This document shows, one piece after another, positions 56,642 to 64,000 of a DNA stretch of 64,000 bases. Below the pieces are notes generated by a model. That model was not told the origin of the DNA. It was given only the letters and a program-made list of their open reading frames with translations, and did no database searches. The stretch is from Aeromicrobium stalagmiti (GTDB lineage: Bacteria; Actinomycetota; Actinomycetes; Propionibacteriales; Nocardioidaceae): positions 1,754,406 to 1,818,405 of the forward strand of contig NZ_JABSTZ010000001.1 of the NCBI RefSeq assembly GCF_013283745.1, given 5' to 3'. Position 1 is the first letter of the stretch; each line of letters begins with the position of its first letter. A program made the translations under genes and the position numbers.

Positions 56642-57855
56642 CGGATCGCCTCCCGGCCGGCCCGCGCGGGTCGTCGCTCGGCGAGCTCGCGCGCCACCAC
56701 GGACCGGTCGACATCGATGAAGTGCAGGACATCGGCCTCGAGCTCGCCGTCGCGCACGTCGGCGACCAGGCGGCGGATGATGTCGGCCGTCACGGGTCGG
56801 CCGCCGAGCCCTGCGACTGCGGTGAAGACGGTCGCCCCGAGGTCAGCAAGGGCAAGCCGGACGTCGTTGCCCACGATGCTTCCCGACCCCATCGAGAACG
56901 CCTTCTCGACGACGATCACCGTCGTGGCGCGGGCCAGGGCCGAAGTGACCTGGCCTTCGGGCCAGGGTCTGAAGCAGGTGACGGCCAGAGCGCCCACCGC
57001 CAACCCCTCGGAGCGCAGGCCGTCGACGGCATCGCAGATGCTGCCGTGGACCGAGCCGAGCGAGACGATCACGATGGCTGCGTCGTCGGAGCGGTAGCCG
57101 CGCACCAGTCCGCCGGACTCGCGGGCGAAGCTCGCTCGGAAGTCGTCCGCCACCTCGTCGATGACCTCCAGAGCGGCCAGCTGATCAGCGGCTGCGAGGT
57201 ACTTCACCTCGGTGAAGGTGTCCGGGCCGACCATGGATCCGATCGTGATCGGCTCGTCAGGGTCCAGGACCTGACGAGGCACGAACGGTGGCAGGAACGA
57301 GTCGACGGCCTGCTGGTCCGGGACGTCGATCTCCTCGACCGCATGGGTCAGGACGAAACCGTCCATGCAGACCATCACGGGGATCGACGTGCGCTCCGCG
57401 ATCACGAAGGCCTGGACGTGCAGGTCGACCGCCTCCTGGTTGGACGATGCGAAGAGCTGGATCCAGCCGCAGTCGCGCTGCGACATGACGTCCGAGTGGT
57501 CGTTCCAGATGTTGATGGGGGCTCCGATCGCCCGGTTTGCCACGGTCATCACGATCGGCAGCCCGAGACCGGACACGTTGGGCAGCGCCTCAGCCATGTA
57601 GAGCAGCCCCTGGCTGGCCGTCGCGGTGTAGGCGCGGGAGCCCACGACGCTCGCGCCGATGCAGGCACTCAGTGCTCCGAGCTCCGACTCGACCATCAGG
57701 TAGGTGCAGTCCTGCAGGTCTCCTGCGCGAACTCGATCGGAGAGTGCCTCGACAATGTGCGTCTGCGGCGAGATGGGGTAGGCAGCGACGACCTGGGGTC
57801 GGCAGCGTGCCACCACGTCGGCCACGGCACGGGAACCTTCGACCTGCTCAAGCAT
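56638..57855 (-). CDS. 2-ketoacid:acceptor oxidoreductase alpha subunit (PorA-like)
   Basis: A 405-residue alpha subunit. AAYPISPQTHIVEALSD and VESELGALSACIGASVVGSRAYTATASQGLLYM (in parts: VESELGALSACIGAS) belong to the pyrimidine-binding domain, and NDHSDVMSQRDCGWIQLF is its substrate loop. The C-terminal half has VIVVEKAFSMGSGSIVGNDV. Family members split a 2-ketoacid with CoA. It overlaps both neighbours by 4-8 bp, so the complex is made from one transcript. Confidence 0.87.
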   Translation of the reverse strand: MLEQVEGSRAVADVVARCRPQVVAAYPISPQTHIVEALSDRVRAGDLQDCTYLMVESELGALSACIGASVVGSRAYTATASQGLLYMAEALPNVSGLGLPIVMTVANRAIGAPINIWNDHSDVMSQRDCGWIQLFASSNQEAVDLHVQAFVIAERTSIPVMVCMDGFVLTHAVEEIDVPDQQAVDSFLPPFVPRQVLDPDEPITIGSMVGPDTFTEVKYLAAADQLAALEVIDEVADDFRASFARESGGLVRGYRSDDAAIVIVSLGSVHGSICDAVDGLRSEGLAVGALAVTCFRPWPEGQVTSALARATTVIVVEKAFSMGSGSIVGNDVRLALADLGATVFTAVAGLGGRPVTADIIRRLVADVRDGELEADVLHFIDVDRSVVARELAERRPARAGREAIR

Positions 57856-58429
57856 CGGCGAACCTGGTGCCTGGTTGGACCACGGACTCGTAGGCAGCTC
57901 GCGCGGCTGCGACGTTTGCCTCGCCGAGCGCCCCAGCGAAGCGCTGGCGGATCGCTGTGGCGACCGATTCGAGCGAGATCAGGCCGGTCAACGCAGAGAA
58001 GGCGCCGAGCAGCGGGGCCCCGGGGAGAGGGCGGCCGATGTGCTGGCGAGCCAGCTCAGTGGCAGGAACCGTCAGGACGCGTCCCGTACGGAAATCGCTG
58101 ACCAGCGGCTCGACCCCGAGATCCTCGACGGGCCGCGAGGAGTTGATCAGCACGTAGGTGTCCGGCGAGGTGCCGACCAGCACGGGCGCGACGTGCAGCA
58201 GCGTTGGGTCCTGGATGATGACCGCATCGGGACTGGTGATGGGCTCATGGGCTCGAATGCCGACGTCGTCGATCCGGCAGAAAGAGGTCACCGGAGCCCC
58301 GGTGCGCTCCGAGCCAAAGGTCGGGAGGGCCTGGGCATGCCTGCCCTCGGTGAAGGCCGCGACCGACAGCATCTCTGCAGAGGTGACGACGCCTTGCCCT
58401 CCGCGGCCATGCAGCCTGACGGCGAACAT
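57848..58429 (-). CDS. 2-ketoacid:acceptor oxidoreductase gamma subunit (PorG-like)
   Basis: A 193-residue gamma subunit. It starts MFAVRLHGRGGQGVVTSAEML and has ALPTFGSERTGAPVTSFCRI, both family hallmarks, then a Rossmann-like core. The start is ATG at 58429 with no strong ribosome binding site. It is the first gene of gamma-alpha-beta-flavoprotein. A 14-bp palindrome lies about 40 bp upstream. Confidence 0.87.
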   Translation of the reverse strand: MFAVRLHGRGGQGVVTSAEMLSVAAFTEGRHAQALPTFGSERTGAPVTSFCRIDDVGIRAHEPITSPDAVIIQDPTLLHVAPVLVGTSPDTYVLINSSRPVEDLGVEPLVSDFRTGRVLTVPATELARQHIGRPLPGAPLLGAFSALTGLISLESVATAIRQRFAGALGEANVAAARAAYESVVQPGTRFADA

Positions 58430-58941
58430 CAGACACCCACGTGACCGGGGCAGAAGACGTGCCTCCAGACCAACTTGTTGGTGTGGCGGGTGCCGAGCAT
58501 CGGGATCATCGCGGACCATCACTTCCTGTGTGGTTGCGAGACTGCCAGCCATCCGGGGCTTGCGGACGGGCCATTGGACCCTTTGTCGCAGGCCCCGCGA
58601 TCCGGGAGGCCGCCAAGGGTCCCGATCACGGGAGCCCCTTGCCGGATCCATGGCGACTCACGCTCGAGGACCTTCGCCTCTGATGACGAGCCGCCAGGTG
58701 CGGTCAAGTGGCTGCAGGACGAGGGGAAGCTCGCACCAACGTATTCTCGTCGTCCCTCAGTTCCCGCCTTCAGCAATTTGGAGACGAGACAGGTTCGGCC
58801 GCTCCTCGCGGGATCACGATCCGGCTGACACAAGACCTTGTCGCGGCCTCGGCGGGCCGGGTGCTTCACCTCATGGGTGAGGAACGGCTGCCTGACCGGC
58901 GCAACGACGCTGACAACTACTCATGAAGTGGCGGCAGTCGC
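58430..58941. other. 512-bp intergenic region between porG-like and lysyl-oxidase genes
   Basis: No open frame here has codon use or similarity that I can support. It contains the palindrome at 58469 and CCTCA-TGGG-TGAGG at about 58867. It should hold the divergent promoters of the two flanking genes, but I cannot assign convincing -10/-35 pairs. Confidence 0.5.
58469..58482. promoter_or_regulatory. palindromic operator candidate upstream of the ketoacid oxidoreductase operon
   Basis: ACCAAC-TT-GTTGGT is a perfect 6-2-6 palindrome 40 bp upstream of the porG-like start, in a position suited to a repressor. No regulator gene is adjacent. Confidence 0.4.
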
Positions 58942-60414
58942 ATGACCGTATTCAGTTCTCAGGGCAGGCCTCGTACGGGCGCTGTGATCGTGGCGCTGTT
59001 CATCCTGGTGGCCCTTGGCCTGCCGGCTGTCGCGAACGGGGCGAGTGGCGCAGAGGTGAGCATTTCTTCGGCATCTGACCTGATGGCCAAGCGGGCGAGG
59101 GCAGATGTCACGTTGAACTCGGTCGGTTCGCGGTACGTGGGCGCGCCGATCCCGATCAAGGGCTACACGTCTGACCTGAGCGCACGCAAGCACAAGCTCG
59201 TCCTGCAACGGCACCGGCCCGGTGCGCGCAACTGGTCCACGCGCGCGGTGCAGTACGTGCGCGAGGGTGGCTACCGGTTCAGCCCCCAGTACTGGAACCG
59301 GTCGGGGAGCGTGAAGTACCGCACCGTGCTGTATTCGCGCGGTCGCGTGATCGACGTCTCGAACGTCATCAAGGTCAGGGTGGTGGCCAAGCCGCCGGCT
59401 ACCTGCGGGAGTGCGCCCAGCCCGAGCACGTGCCCGAAGCCCGCCTCGATTGTCGAGCAACGCGTCGTCGAGGTGCCCAACTGTCCCCAGCTGACCGTGG
59501 CCCGGCGCGACGAGACCCGTGTCGTGTCGTGGATCTGGGACGCGGGCCGCCGGGCGTGGGCGCAGAGTCCGCAGACGTGGGTGCAGGTGGGGTCCGAGAT
59601 GACGCGCGCTGCTGGAGCGGCCGACTGCATCAAGGTCGTCGACCAGACACCCGCGGGTGCGGCTCTCCCGGACCTGCGGATCAAGGACCTGACCAAGTGC
59701 GGCCAGGGCGACGCCGCGGCAACCGGGGGAACCTGCTTCATGATCGTTCCCGAGGCGCCGTTCGATGAAGACTTCCCAGCGCTGGCAGGCAAGAAGCTGT
59801 TGAAGTTCGGCGTGATCACGATGAACGTCGGCGACGGACCGGGGGAGATCGTCGCCGATCGCTCCGGCCCCGACGCCGCCTCGTGGCAGGCCTACCAGAG
59901 CTTCTACGACCCGAGCGGCACGCTGCTGGGCTCCGTGGCCGAGCCGGAGGTGAAGTTCTACTTCGCCGGTGACGGTCACAACCACTGGCACGTGCGCGAC
60001 TTCGACACCTACGAGCTCCTGGACTCGACCGGGACCGTGGCGGCGCGTGCGGAGAAGCACGGCTACTGCATGCAGGACAACACCACGTACGGGCCCTTGG
60101 CATCGCAACCGGGTGTGCCGGCTCTCCCCGTCTACGCGGAGGCGTCCTCCTGCGGGAAGGGCCTCCCCGACGCCCTGACGATCATTCACGGACTCAGCAG
60201 GGGATGGGGCGACACCTATCCGACCACGCTTCCGGACCAGGCCATCGACGTCACCGGTCTGGCAGACGGTGAGTACACGGTGCGCGTGCACGCCGATGCG
60301 GTGGGAGCCGTCACCGAGGCCGACGAGAGCAACAACACCTCCGAGGTCAGGATCTCGATCGCCGGGAGCGTGGTCACGGTTGTTCCCGGCACGGCGTCCG
60401 GTGGACTCCCGTGA
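58942..60414 (+). CDS. secreted lysyl-oxidase family protein
   Basis: A 490-residue protein with a signal peptide (about residues 1-35). An N-terminal Ig-like or strand-rich part is followed by the lysyl oxidase domain (about 225-470). The copper motif is DGHNHWHVRDF with His 346, 348 and 350. EKHGYCMQDN supplies Lys372 and GWGDTYPTTL Tyr426; they align with the two residues that form the LTQ cofactor of animal lysyl oxidase (alignment by eye). The C-terminus ends in a CARDB-like strand unit with EADESNNTSEV. Bacterial homologues are known, but their substrates are mostly unknown. The start ATG at 58942 has a weak ribosome binding site. Confidence 0.82.
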   Translation: MTVFSSQGRPRTGAVIVALFILVALGLPAVANGASGAEVSISSASDLMAKRARADVTLNSVGSRYVGAPIPIKGYTSDLSARKHKLVLQRHRPGARNWSTRAVQYVREGGYRFSPQYWNRSGSVKYRTVLYSRGRVIDVSNVIKVRVVAKPPATCGSAPSPSTCPKPASIVEQRVVEVPNCPQLTVARRDETRVVSWIWDAGRRAWAQSPQTWVQVGSEMTRAAGAADCIKVVDQTPAGAALPDLRIKDLTKCGQGDAAATGGTCFMIVPEAPFDEDFPALAGKKLLKFGVITMNVGDGPGEIVADRSGPDAASWQAYQSFYDPSGTLLGSVAEPEVKFYFAGDGHNHWHVRDFDTYELLDSTGTVAARAEKHGYCMQDNTTYGPLASQPGVPALPVYAEASSCGKGLPDALTIIHGLSRGWGDTYPTTLPDQAIDVTGLADGEYTVRVHADAVGAVTEADESNNTSEVRISIAGSVVTVVPGTASGGLP

Positions 60415-60524
60415 GCCATCAGGTGGCATGGTCGTAGGCCGGGACGGGCGGCCGAGCCGGGAACTCGTGACCGCGGACCTCCACCGGGGGACCTACGGCA
60501 CACGTCACCAGCTCGGTCCCCACC

Positions 60525-60530
60525 TACGCT
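60525..60530 (+). promoter_or_regulatory. -10 box for the GyrI-like gene, leaderless
   Basis: TACGCT, six bases, then ATG at 60537. Confidence 0.5.
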
Positions 60531-60536
60531 CACCTC

Positions 60537-61004
60537 ATGGACACCACCGAGCCGGAGCTCGTCACCACTAACGCGCAGCCCATGATCGAGATCCGCGAGT
60601 CCCTGCCGATGGACCAGATCACAGCGTTCTTCGACCGCGCCTACAGCCGGTTGGGGGAGTACGTCGCTGCTCGACACGTCGCAGTCTCTGGGCCGCCGTA
60701 CGGGATCAGCCACTGCGTTCAGGGCGAGACGATCGACGTGTCGGCGGCACTTCCTGTGGCCGAACAGGTGTCCGGCGAGGCCGAGATCCGACCTGTGGTT
60801 CTGCCGGCAGGACGTGCTGCGACGCTCACGCTCACCGGCTCCTACGACGACATCGCGCCCGCCTACGAGACGCTCCTGGGCTGGATCACCGCCCACGGAC
60901 ATCGGCCGGCCGAGCTCGCCTGGGAGCAGTACCTCACCATGCCCGAGCCAGGAGGCGACCAGCAAGGCAACGTCACCCAGCTCTTCTGGTTGCTCGAAGA
61001 CTGA
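60537..61004 (+). CDS. GyrI-like small-molecule binding protein
   Basis: A 155-residue protein with a single GyrI/AraC effector-binding (SHS2-type) domain. VVLPAGRAATLTLTGSYDDIAPAYETLLGWI is the central unit, and WEQYLTMPEPG with a QLFWLLED end matches the family. There is no DNA-binding domain. Such stand-alone domains bind or hydrolyse small ligands, and this one's ligand is unknown. It converges on a hydrolase. Confidence 0.82.
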   Translation: MDTTEPELVTTNAQPMIEIRESLPMDQITAFFDRAYSRLGEYVAARHVAVSGPPYGISHCVQGETIDVSAALPVAEQVSGEAEIRPVVLPAGRAATLTLTGSYDDIAPAYETLLGWITAHGHRPAELAWEQYLTMPEPGGDQQGNVTQLFWLLED

Positions 61005-61037
61005 CCGACCTCTGCGGGACCGAGACGGAAATGGCGG

Positions 61038-61070
61038 CCGAGCATCGGTCCCCTTCGGCACGATGCTCGG
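61038..61070. terminator. hairpin between convergent genes
   Basis: CCGAGCATCG (61038-61047) pairs perfectly with CGATGCTCGG (61061-61070) around a 13-base loop. Confidence 0.6.
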
Positions 61071-61085
61071 GCAGCAGATCTCACC

Positions 61086-61919
61086 TCATCGGTGGGCCGT
61101 CGAGAGGTGCGCGAGGTGCTCCTCGAGGTGGGCGAACACGGCCGCGGGCTGCTCCAGGCTCACCGAGTGCCCGGCGGCTGCCACCTGCCGGGAGGTGCCG
61201 CCGGTGGCGTCGGCGATGTTCTCGTCCGAGATGGGTGGCGGGTAGGCATGGTCCTCGGTTCCGGAGATCGCGAGCACGGGAACGCTGCATCCGGCGAGCT
61301 CCTCGACCAGCCGGTCGCGGTGGATCACGCGGTCGGCGCTGTCCGCGATGGCTGCCGGCAGGGCGGCCATCTGGTGGCGCCAGTGCTCGGTGACCGGACC
61401 GCCGGCTGCGAGGCTCGTGTCGCCGAACATGATGTGCATCAGGGTGTCGACGAGCGGCTCTGCGCCGACCTCACGCATCGCATCGACGAGGGGTGCGAAG
61501 GCCTCGAGCTGGTGCTCCTGCTCTGCCGACGAGCCGACGGCGATGGCGGAGAGCAGGAGGTCGGGTCGCCGGGCGGCGAGGCGCAGGGCGACGAAGCCGC
61601 CCATCGAGTTGCCGAGGAAGTGGACCGGCCCGAGGTCGAGCTGCTCGATGAGGGCGGCCGCATCCTCGGTCAGTTCGTCCATCGACTGGCGGGCGCGATC
61701 TGCCGGTGAGTTGGAGCCCTGGCCGCGGTGGTCGTACGCGACGACGCGGTGGCCGGCCTCCACCAGCAGGGCCGTCAGGGGAGCGAACATCGTGTGGTCG
61801 AAGAACAGCGAGTGGCTCAGGACGAAGGTCGCGCCGCTCGTCGGCCCGGAGTCGACGTAGGCGATGGTGCCCTCTCGGACATCGGTGTGCAGCAGGTCGG
61901 GTGTCGACGTGGGGGTCAT
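61086..61919 (-). CDS. alpha/beta hydrolase
   Basis: A 277-residue hydrolase of the 3-oxoadipate-enol-lactonase/haloperoxidase-like type. The nucleophile elbow is GNSMGG (Ser about residue 106), and LSHSLFFDHTMF provides the oxyanion region. SGTEDHAYPP holds the likely Asp and VAAAGHSVSLEQP the His. Substrate unknown. The ATG at 61919 follows GGAGG. It is divergent from an AraC-type regulator that may control it (inference). Confidence 0.86.
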   Translation of the reverse strand: MTPTSTPDLLHTDVREGTIAYVDSGPTSGATFVLSHSLFFDHTMFAPLTALLVEAGHRVVAYDHRGQGSNSPADRARQSMDELTEDAAALIEQLDLGPVHFLGNSMGGFVALRLAARRPDLLLSAIAVGSSAEQEHQLEAFAPLVDAMREVGAEPLVDTLMHIMFGDTSLAAGGPVTEHWRHQMAALPAAIADSADRVIHRDRLVEELAGCSVPVLAISGTEDHAYPPPISDENIADATGGTSRQVAAAGHSVSLEQPAAVFAHLEEHLAHLSTAHR

Positions 61920-62058
61920 GGCATTCCTCCGGCTCAGGCCGCCCGTGTGACGGGCGACACGTTAGACTCACGACGCTAGGCGAGGACGCGGGGCGTGGCC
62001 TCCGGCTGGACGCACGGTCCTTCCGGATGTGCGCACGCCGCCCAAGGAGGCCATGTCG

Positions 62059-62994
62059 ATGACCACGACATCCCCCCTGCGCGACTACGCGGTGACCGGT
62101 CTCAGCACCGAGTCCACCGCGCACGGGGACCAGCTCGACGTGTGGACCGACGAGGTGCGGCGCAACCACGGCATGCTGGACCTGCAGCCGTCTGCGCCGT
62201 CGGAGTTCGCCGGCACGACAGTCGTCCAGCGCGCCGGCGACCTGCAGCTGGTCGAGTTCTGGTCGGATGCGGTCGCCTACCGTCGACGTCCCCGTGACGC
62301 ACGTCGTGACGGTGACGAGACGATCAGGATCCTCGTGCCGCGCGGGGGCAGGTTCAGGGTGGAGGCCGACGGGCGCCAGCTCGACCTGGGCTCCGGAAGC
62401 GCCGCGATGGTGTCGATGGCGAGCGCGTTCACGATCGCGCACGACCGGGCGGCTCGGGCGTGGGTGCTGAGCGTGCCCCCGGACCGGTTGTCACGAGGGC
62501 TCGACCCCCGGACGCCCCGGACGGTCGACCTGACGGCGGGCGCGGGAGCGGTGGCTCTCGCGATGATGAGGCAGATCTCGCACGAGCGAGAGTCGCTGGA
62601 TGCGGCGGACTTCATCGCGCTGGCGGAGTCACTCGCCTCCCTGATGGGACGGGAGCCGGGCCGCGACCGCGCGAGGCCGTCGTTGGTGGCGGCGGCGGCC
62701 GAGCTGGTGCGCCGTACCTGCGACGACCCCGCTCTGACCCCGACGACGTTGGCCGCGCAGCTCGGATGGTCGCCGCGCCACGTCCAGGTGGTGCTGGCCG
62801 CGACCGGCACCACCCCGTCGAAGCTGATCCGCGAGGCACGGCTGGAACGGGCCGCGGTGCGTCTGCGCGATCCCGCGTGGGCCGATCAAGACGTCGCCGC
62901 CGTGGCGATGGCGTCCGGCTTCGGCTCGGTCAGCAGCTTCTACGACGCGTTCCGCGAGGCGTTCGGACGGTCGCCGGGGCGCTCTCGCGGCTGA
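62059..62994 (+). CDS. AraC-family transcriptional regulator
   Basis: A 311-residue regulator. The N-terminal ~190 residues resemble the AraC-binding-like domain type 2, a cupin-like sensor. The C-terminal ~100 residues hold two helix-turn-helices: LAAQLGWSPRHVQVVLAATGTTPSKLIREARLERAA (as LGWSPRHVQVVL and PSKLIREARLERAA) and VAMASGFGSVSSFYDAFREAFG. I chose ATG 62059, eight bases after AGGAGG; ATG 62053 is only two bases from it. It is divergent from the hydrolase gene, with TTAGACT and an imperfect CGTGT/ACACG repeat between them. Confidence 0.88.
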   Translation: MTTTSPLRDYAVTGLSTESTAHGDQLDVWTDEVRRNHGMLDLQPSAPSEFAGTTVVQRAGDLQLVEFWSDAVAYRRRPRDARRDGDETIRILVPRGGRFRVEADGRQLDLGSGSAAMVSMASAFTIAHDRAARAWVLSVPPDRLSRGLDPRTPRTVDLTAGAGAVALAMMRQISHERESLDAADFIALAESLASLMGREPGRDRARPSLVAAAAELVRRTCDDPALTPTTLAAQLGWSPRHVQVVLAATGTTPSKLIREARLERAAVRLRDPAWADQDVAAVAMASGFGSVSSFYDAFREAFGRSPGRSRG

Positions 62995-63037
62995 GCCGGC
63001 CCGGCTGCGCGCTCCGAACGCGACTCCGCAGACGAGC

Positions 63038-63490
63038 TCACCCGGCCCGCATCATCCAGCTCCCGCCGCGGTTGGGCATGTGCTGGTTCATCCAGTCGAC
63101 CATGAGGCCGCAGTGCTGGTGACCCGAGAGTCTGGCATCAGCACGTCCTTGGTCGACCCACTCGCGGCAGTAGCGGTCCATGCGCTCGGGGCTGCGCCAC
63201 ATCATCGAGCCCATCATCGACCCGCCCGACCGATCCTCCATCCAGGTGAACATGTCGGTGCACCACCGCTCGTCGTCCGGTCCGTCCTGCGACGCGTTCC
63301 AGTCGCGGCACGAGCTCTCGACCCGCGCGAGCTGCGCGGACGGGCTGGTGCTCGGCGGGCTGTCCCCGGCCAGGGTCACGGCAGTGATGACGGCTCCGAC
63401 CACCATGCCCACCAGAAGGACGATCAGCGCGATCCCTCGCACGCCGGGTGTCCGCGTGGCGGTCTGCTCGCCGGGGTGAGTTGAGGTCAT
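63038..63490 (-). CDS. Met/His-rich membrane protein, possible metal binder
   Basis: A 150-residue protein with one N-terminal membrane helix (about residues 17-40) and an exported domain. The exported part is rich in Met, His, Trp and Cys: SMMGSMMWRSPERMDRYC, SGHQHCGLMVDWMNQHM and SWMMRAG. Such clusters often bind Cu(I) or other soft metals. It sits 127 bp from and divergent to a CmtR-like metal sensor. I recognise no named family. The ATG at 63490 was chosen because it directly precedes the polar N-terminus and membrane helix; a Pro-rich upstream extension is doubtful. Confidence 0.65.
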   Translation of the reverse strand: MTSTHPGEQTATRTPGVRGIALIVLLVGMVVGAVITAVTLAGDSPPSTSPSAQLARVESSCRDWNASQDGPDDERWCTDMFTWMEDRSGGSMMGSMMWRSPERMDRYCREWVDQGRADARLSGHQHCGLMVDWMNQHMPNRGGSWMMRAG

Positions 63491-63605
63491 GAGGTGACTC
63501 TGGTCGCGGCTGCCCGGCGCGGGCAGGGGACGAGGGCCCGGATCGAGGGCCATTGGGCCCGCACCTACCGCTGATGCCGGACGCCGACCACCACCTCCCG
63601 GCAGA

Positions 63606-63625
63606 TATCATCGTCACATGACGAT
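63606..63625 (+). promoter_or_regulatory. -10 box and operator overlapping the start codon of the metal sensor
   Basis: TATCAT (63606-63611) is followed by six bases and then ATG at 63618, so the message is probably leaderless. ATCGTCA-CA-TGACGAT (63610-63616 and 63619-63625) is a perfect 7-2-7 inverted repeat that spans the predicted transcription start and the start codon. It fits an ArsR-family autoregulatory operator. Confidence 0.55.
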
Positions 63626-63983
63626 GCCGCTGCAGGTGCTGGAGCCTGAGGTCGAAGCGCCCCTGACAGCCGCAGCGTGCCTGTTCCACGGATTCGGCGA
63701 CCGGTCCCGCCTGGCGATCCTGCAGCACCTGCTGACGGGGGAGCACCGGGTCGTCGAGCTGACCGAGCACCTGGGTCTGGCGCAGTCGACGGTCTCCCAG
63801 CACCTGGCCTGCCTGAAGGACTGTGGACTCGTCACCTCGCGGCCGCAGGGACGGGCCTCGGTGTTCAGCGTGACCCATCCGGAGGCCACGACCGAGCTCC
63901 TCGCCGCGGCCGAGAAGCTGCTGGACCTGACGGGCTACGCCGTCGCGCTGTGCCCCAACCACGGGGTCGACGCCGATGTCTGA
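63618..63983 (+). CDS. ArsR/SmtB-family metal sensor, CmtR-like
   Basis: A 121-residue winged-helix repressor. The recognition helix region is LGLAQSTVSQHLACLKDCGLV. Cys65 and Cys69 in it (CLKDC) and Cys112 in LCPNHG match the three Cys that bind Cd(II)/Pb(II) in mycobacterial CmtR. It should repress its own operon and release DNA when metal binds (family knowledge). Its last 8 bp overlap the next gene, which starts at the window edge. Confidence 0.87.
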   Translation: MTMPLQVLEPEVEAPLTAAACLFHGFGDRSRLAILQHLLTGEHRVVELTEHLGLAQSTVSQHLACLKDCGLVTSRPQGRASVFSVTHPEATTELLAAAEKLLDLTGYAVALCPNHGVDADV

Positions 63984-64000
63984 CCTCGATCAGCAGACCA
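63976..64000 (+). CDS. start of a gene cut by the window edge, probably metal-related
   Basis: An ATG inside the end of the CmtR-like gene (ATGTCTGA overlap) opens MSDLDQQT and continues past the window. Only eight residues are visible, so identity cannot be told. Position suggests a metal transporter or efflux protein under the same control (inference). Confidence 0.45.

Noticed and set aside
58475-58926. Small open frames in the 512-bp gap (for example 58475-58828 plus, 58519-58869 minus, 58708-58926 plus)
   Set aside because: No ribosome binding sites, domains or GC-rich third positions; they overlap one another on both strands.
1-64000. Mobile elements, prophage or integrase genes
   Set aside because: No transposase, integrase, phage structural gene or terminal repeat was recognised, and base composition is even apart from short intergenic gaps.

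Overview
The window is a stretch of high-GC actinobacterial chromosome. It has GTG and TTG starts, very dense packing with 4-bp GTGA/ATGA gene overlaps, TANNNT -10 boxes directly upstream of start codons, AdnAB instead of RecBCD, mycoredoxin, UvrD2, MoeZ, DUF3107 and PPA1309-family proteins. The gene families look most like Nocardioidaceae (Aeromicrobium or Nocardioides); this is an inference from family resemblance, not from a marker gene. No rRNA, CRISPR array, prophage or insertion sequence is visible. There is one tRNA gene.

Layout. 1-7.8 kb: the 3' end of a membrane anti-sigma factor, then a minus-strand operon mrp-tatB-membrane protein-HTTM protein, an ABC-F ATPase followed by a frameshifted methyltransferase, and a DUF1003/MgtE-like pair. 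From memory this resembles the sigE-rseA-tatB-mrp neighbourhood of mycobacteria. 7.9-25 kb is a metabolic accessory region: an OFA-type anion transporter facing an FdhF/YdeP molybdopterin oxidoreductase, a wax ester/triacylglycerol synthase divergent from an esterase, an EamA transporter, an acyl-CoA dehydrogenase, a MaoC dehydratase, lipoproteins, a PHP phosphoesterase, and a four-gene minus-strand operon (SDR, hydrolase, sulfite-oxidase-family molybdoenzyme, flavin reductase).

25.2-52.4 kb follows the order of a conserved actinobacterial block (in M. tuberculosis roughly Rv3213c to Rv3193c, recalled): ParA-like, L,D-transpeptidase, DEAD-box helicase, ferritin-like protein, DUF3107, TetR, MoeZ, ATL, AdnA, AdnB, NudC, mycoredoxin, UvrD2, ABC1 kinase, a cyclodehydratase-like protein, metallopeptidases, Nudix, MoaE, a Lon/PDZ protease, PPA1309 and UPF0182. 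Its core is DNA-end processing and repair (ATL, AdnAB, UvrD2). A 422-bp gap at 44.6-45.0 kb holds three strong hairpins and a cluster of DnaA-box-like 9-mers.

52.4-64 kb: threonine ammonia-lyase, initiator tRNA-Met, a four-gene 2-ketoacid oxidoreductase operon whose electron-transfer subunit is a GltD-like flavoprotein fused to a ferredoxin, a secreted lysyl-oxidase homologue, a GyrI-like protein, a hydrolase/AraC divergent pair, a Met/His-rich membrane protein, and a CmtR-like metal sensor whose candidate operator covers its own start codon.

A recurring theme is leaderless initiation: about 17 start codons sit 6-9 nt behind a TANNNT-like hexamer. Molybdenum cofactor is a second theme (MoaE, MoeZ, two molybdoenzymes).
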